A stretch of 5,634 nucleotides of DNA from Candidatus Caccousia avistercoris (lineage in GTDB: Bacteria > Bacillota > Clostridia > Oscillospirales > Acutalibacteraceae), in contig DVMK01000244.1 in assembly GCA_018715025.1 (NCBI GenBank), positions 1-5,634 of the forward strand, given 5' to 3'. Positions 5,570-5,634 of the stretch are shown here, one piece after another. The notes below the pieces were generated by a model. It had not been told where the DNA came from. It searched no databases and saw nothing but the letters and a program-made list of their open reading frames with translations. The position numbers and the translations under genes were made by a program. The first letter of the stretch is position 1. The number at the start of each line of letters is the position of its first letter.

Positions 5570-5634
5570 TTATATTCCCGGTTGAGCAACGGCAATGAGC
5601 CTTTCGCTTTGCCTGTGGTAAGGGCTTCTGGCAT
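5570..5634 (-). CDS. C-terminal end of an unidentified minus-strand gene (partial)
   Basis: The only minus-strand frame that closes before the terminator at 5531-5556 ends in TAA at 5570-5572, leaving 20 visible residues that end LIAVAQPGI. The stop lies 13 bases before the hairpin, as expected for a real gene end. The other two minus-strand frames run through the terminator, including the one with an ATG at the very edge. The fragment is too short for me to recognise a family. The call rests on terminator orientation and stop placement only. Confidence 0.38.
   Translation of the reverse strand, partial: ARSPYHRQSERLIAVAQPGI

Noticed and set aside
5371..5634. An 87-codon minus-strand frame starting at the right edge
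   Set aside because: It runs through both the leftward terminator and the murC terminator into the murC 3' end, so it is not a plausible gene.

Overview
The window reads as ordinary chromosomal DNA from a GC-rich, endospore-forming Firmicute, probably a member of the class Clostridia (an Oscillospiraceae-like gut lineage is an inference). The main evidence is a dipicolinate synthase pair, dpaA-dpaB, which is specific to spore formers. Other support comes from strong purine-rich Shine-Dalgarno sites and a MurC of the clostridial sequence type. No mobile element, CRISPR array, tRNA or rRNA was seen.

Layout, left to right. (1) A plus-strand alpha/beta hydrolase of the Est30 carboxylesterase type runs in from the left edge and stops at 772. 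(2) A convergent gap at 773-904 holds two hairpin terminators, one for each direction. (3) A minus-strand PLP enzyme, O-acetylhomoserine sulfhydrylase, occupies 905-2179. (4) Minus-strand dpaA (2862-3725) and dpaB (2284-2856) form a tightly spaced, translationally coupled pair. (5) A 314-base divergent intergenic region (3726-4039) carries a sigma-A-like promoter for murC on the plus strand. On the minus strand it carries a sigma-K-like promoter for dpaAB, followed by a sizeable leader hairpin. (6) murC (4040-5428, plus strand) makes the UDP-MurNAc-L-alanine ligase of peptidoglycan synthesis and ends at a very strong terminator. (7) A second terminator facing the other way, preceded by a stop codon at 5570-5572, indicates a further minus-strand gene entering from the right edge.

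The genes fall into separate units. murC is vegetative cell-wall housekeeping. dpaAB would act in the mother cell late in sporulation, making the dipicolinic acid loaded into the spore core. The sulfhydrylase makes homocysteine for methionine, and the hydrolase is a general esterase. The usual Bacillus partners of dpaAB (asd, dapG, dapA) are not adjacent. Nothing here amounts to a clearly new system. The most interesting points are the candidate sigma-K promoter with a structured dpaAB leader, the crossed terminators between the hydrolase and the sulfhydrylase, and the altered acidic motif in MurC.
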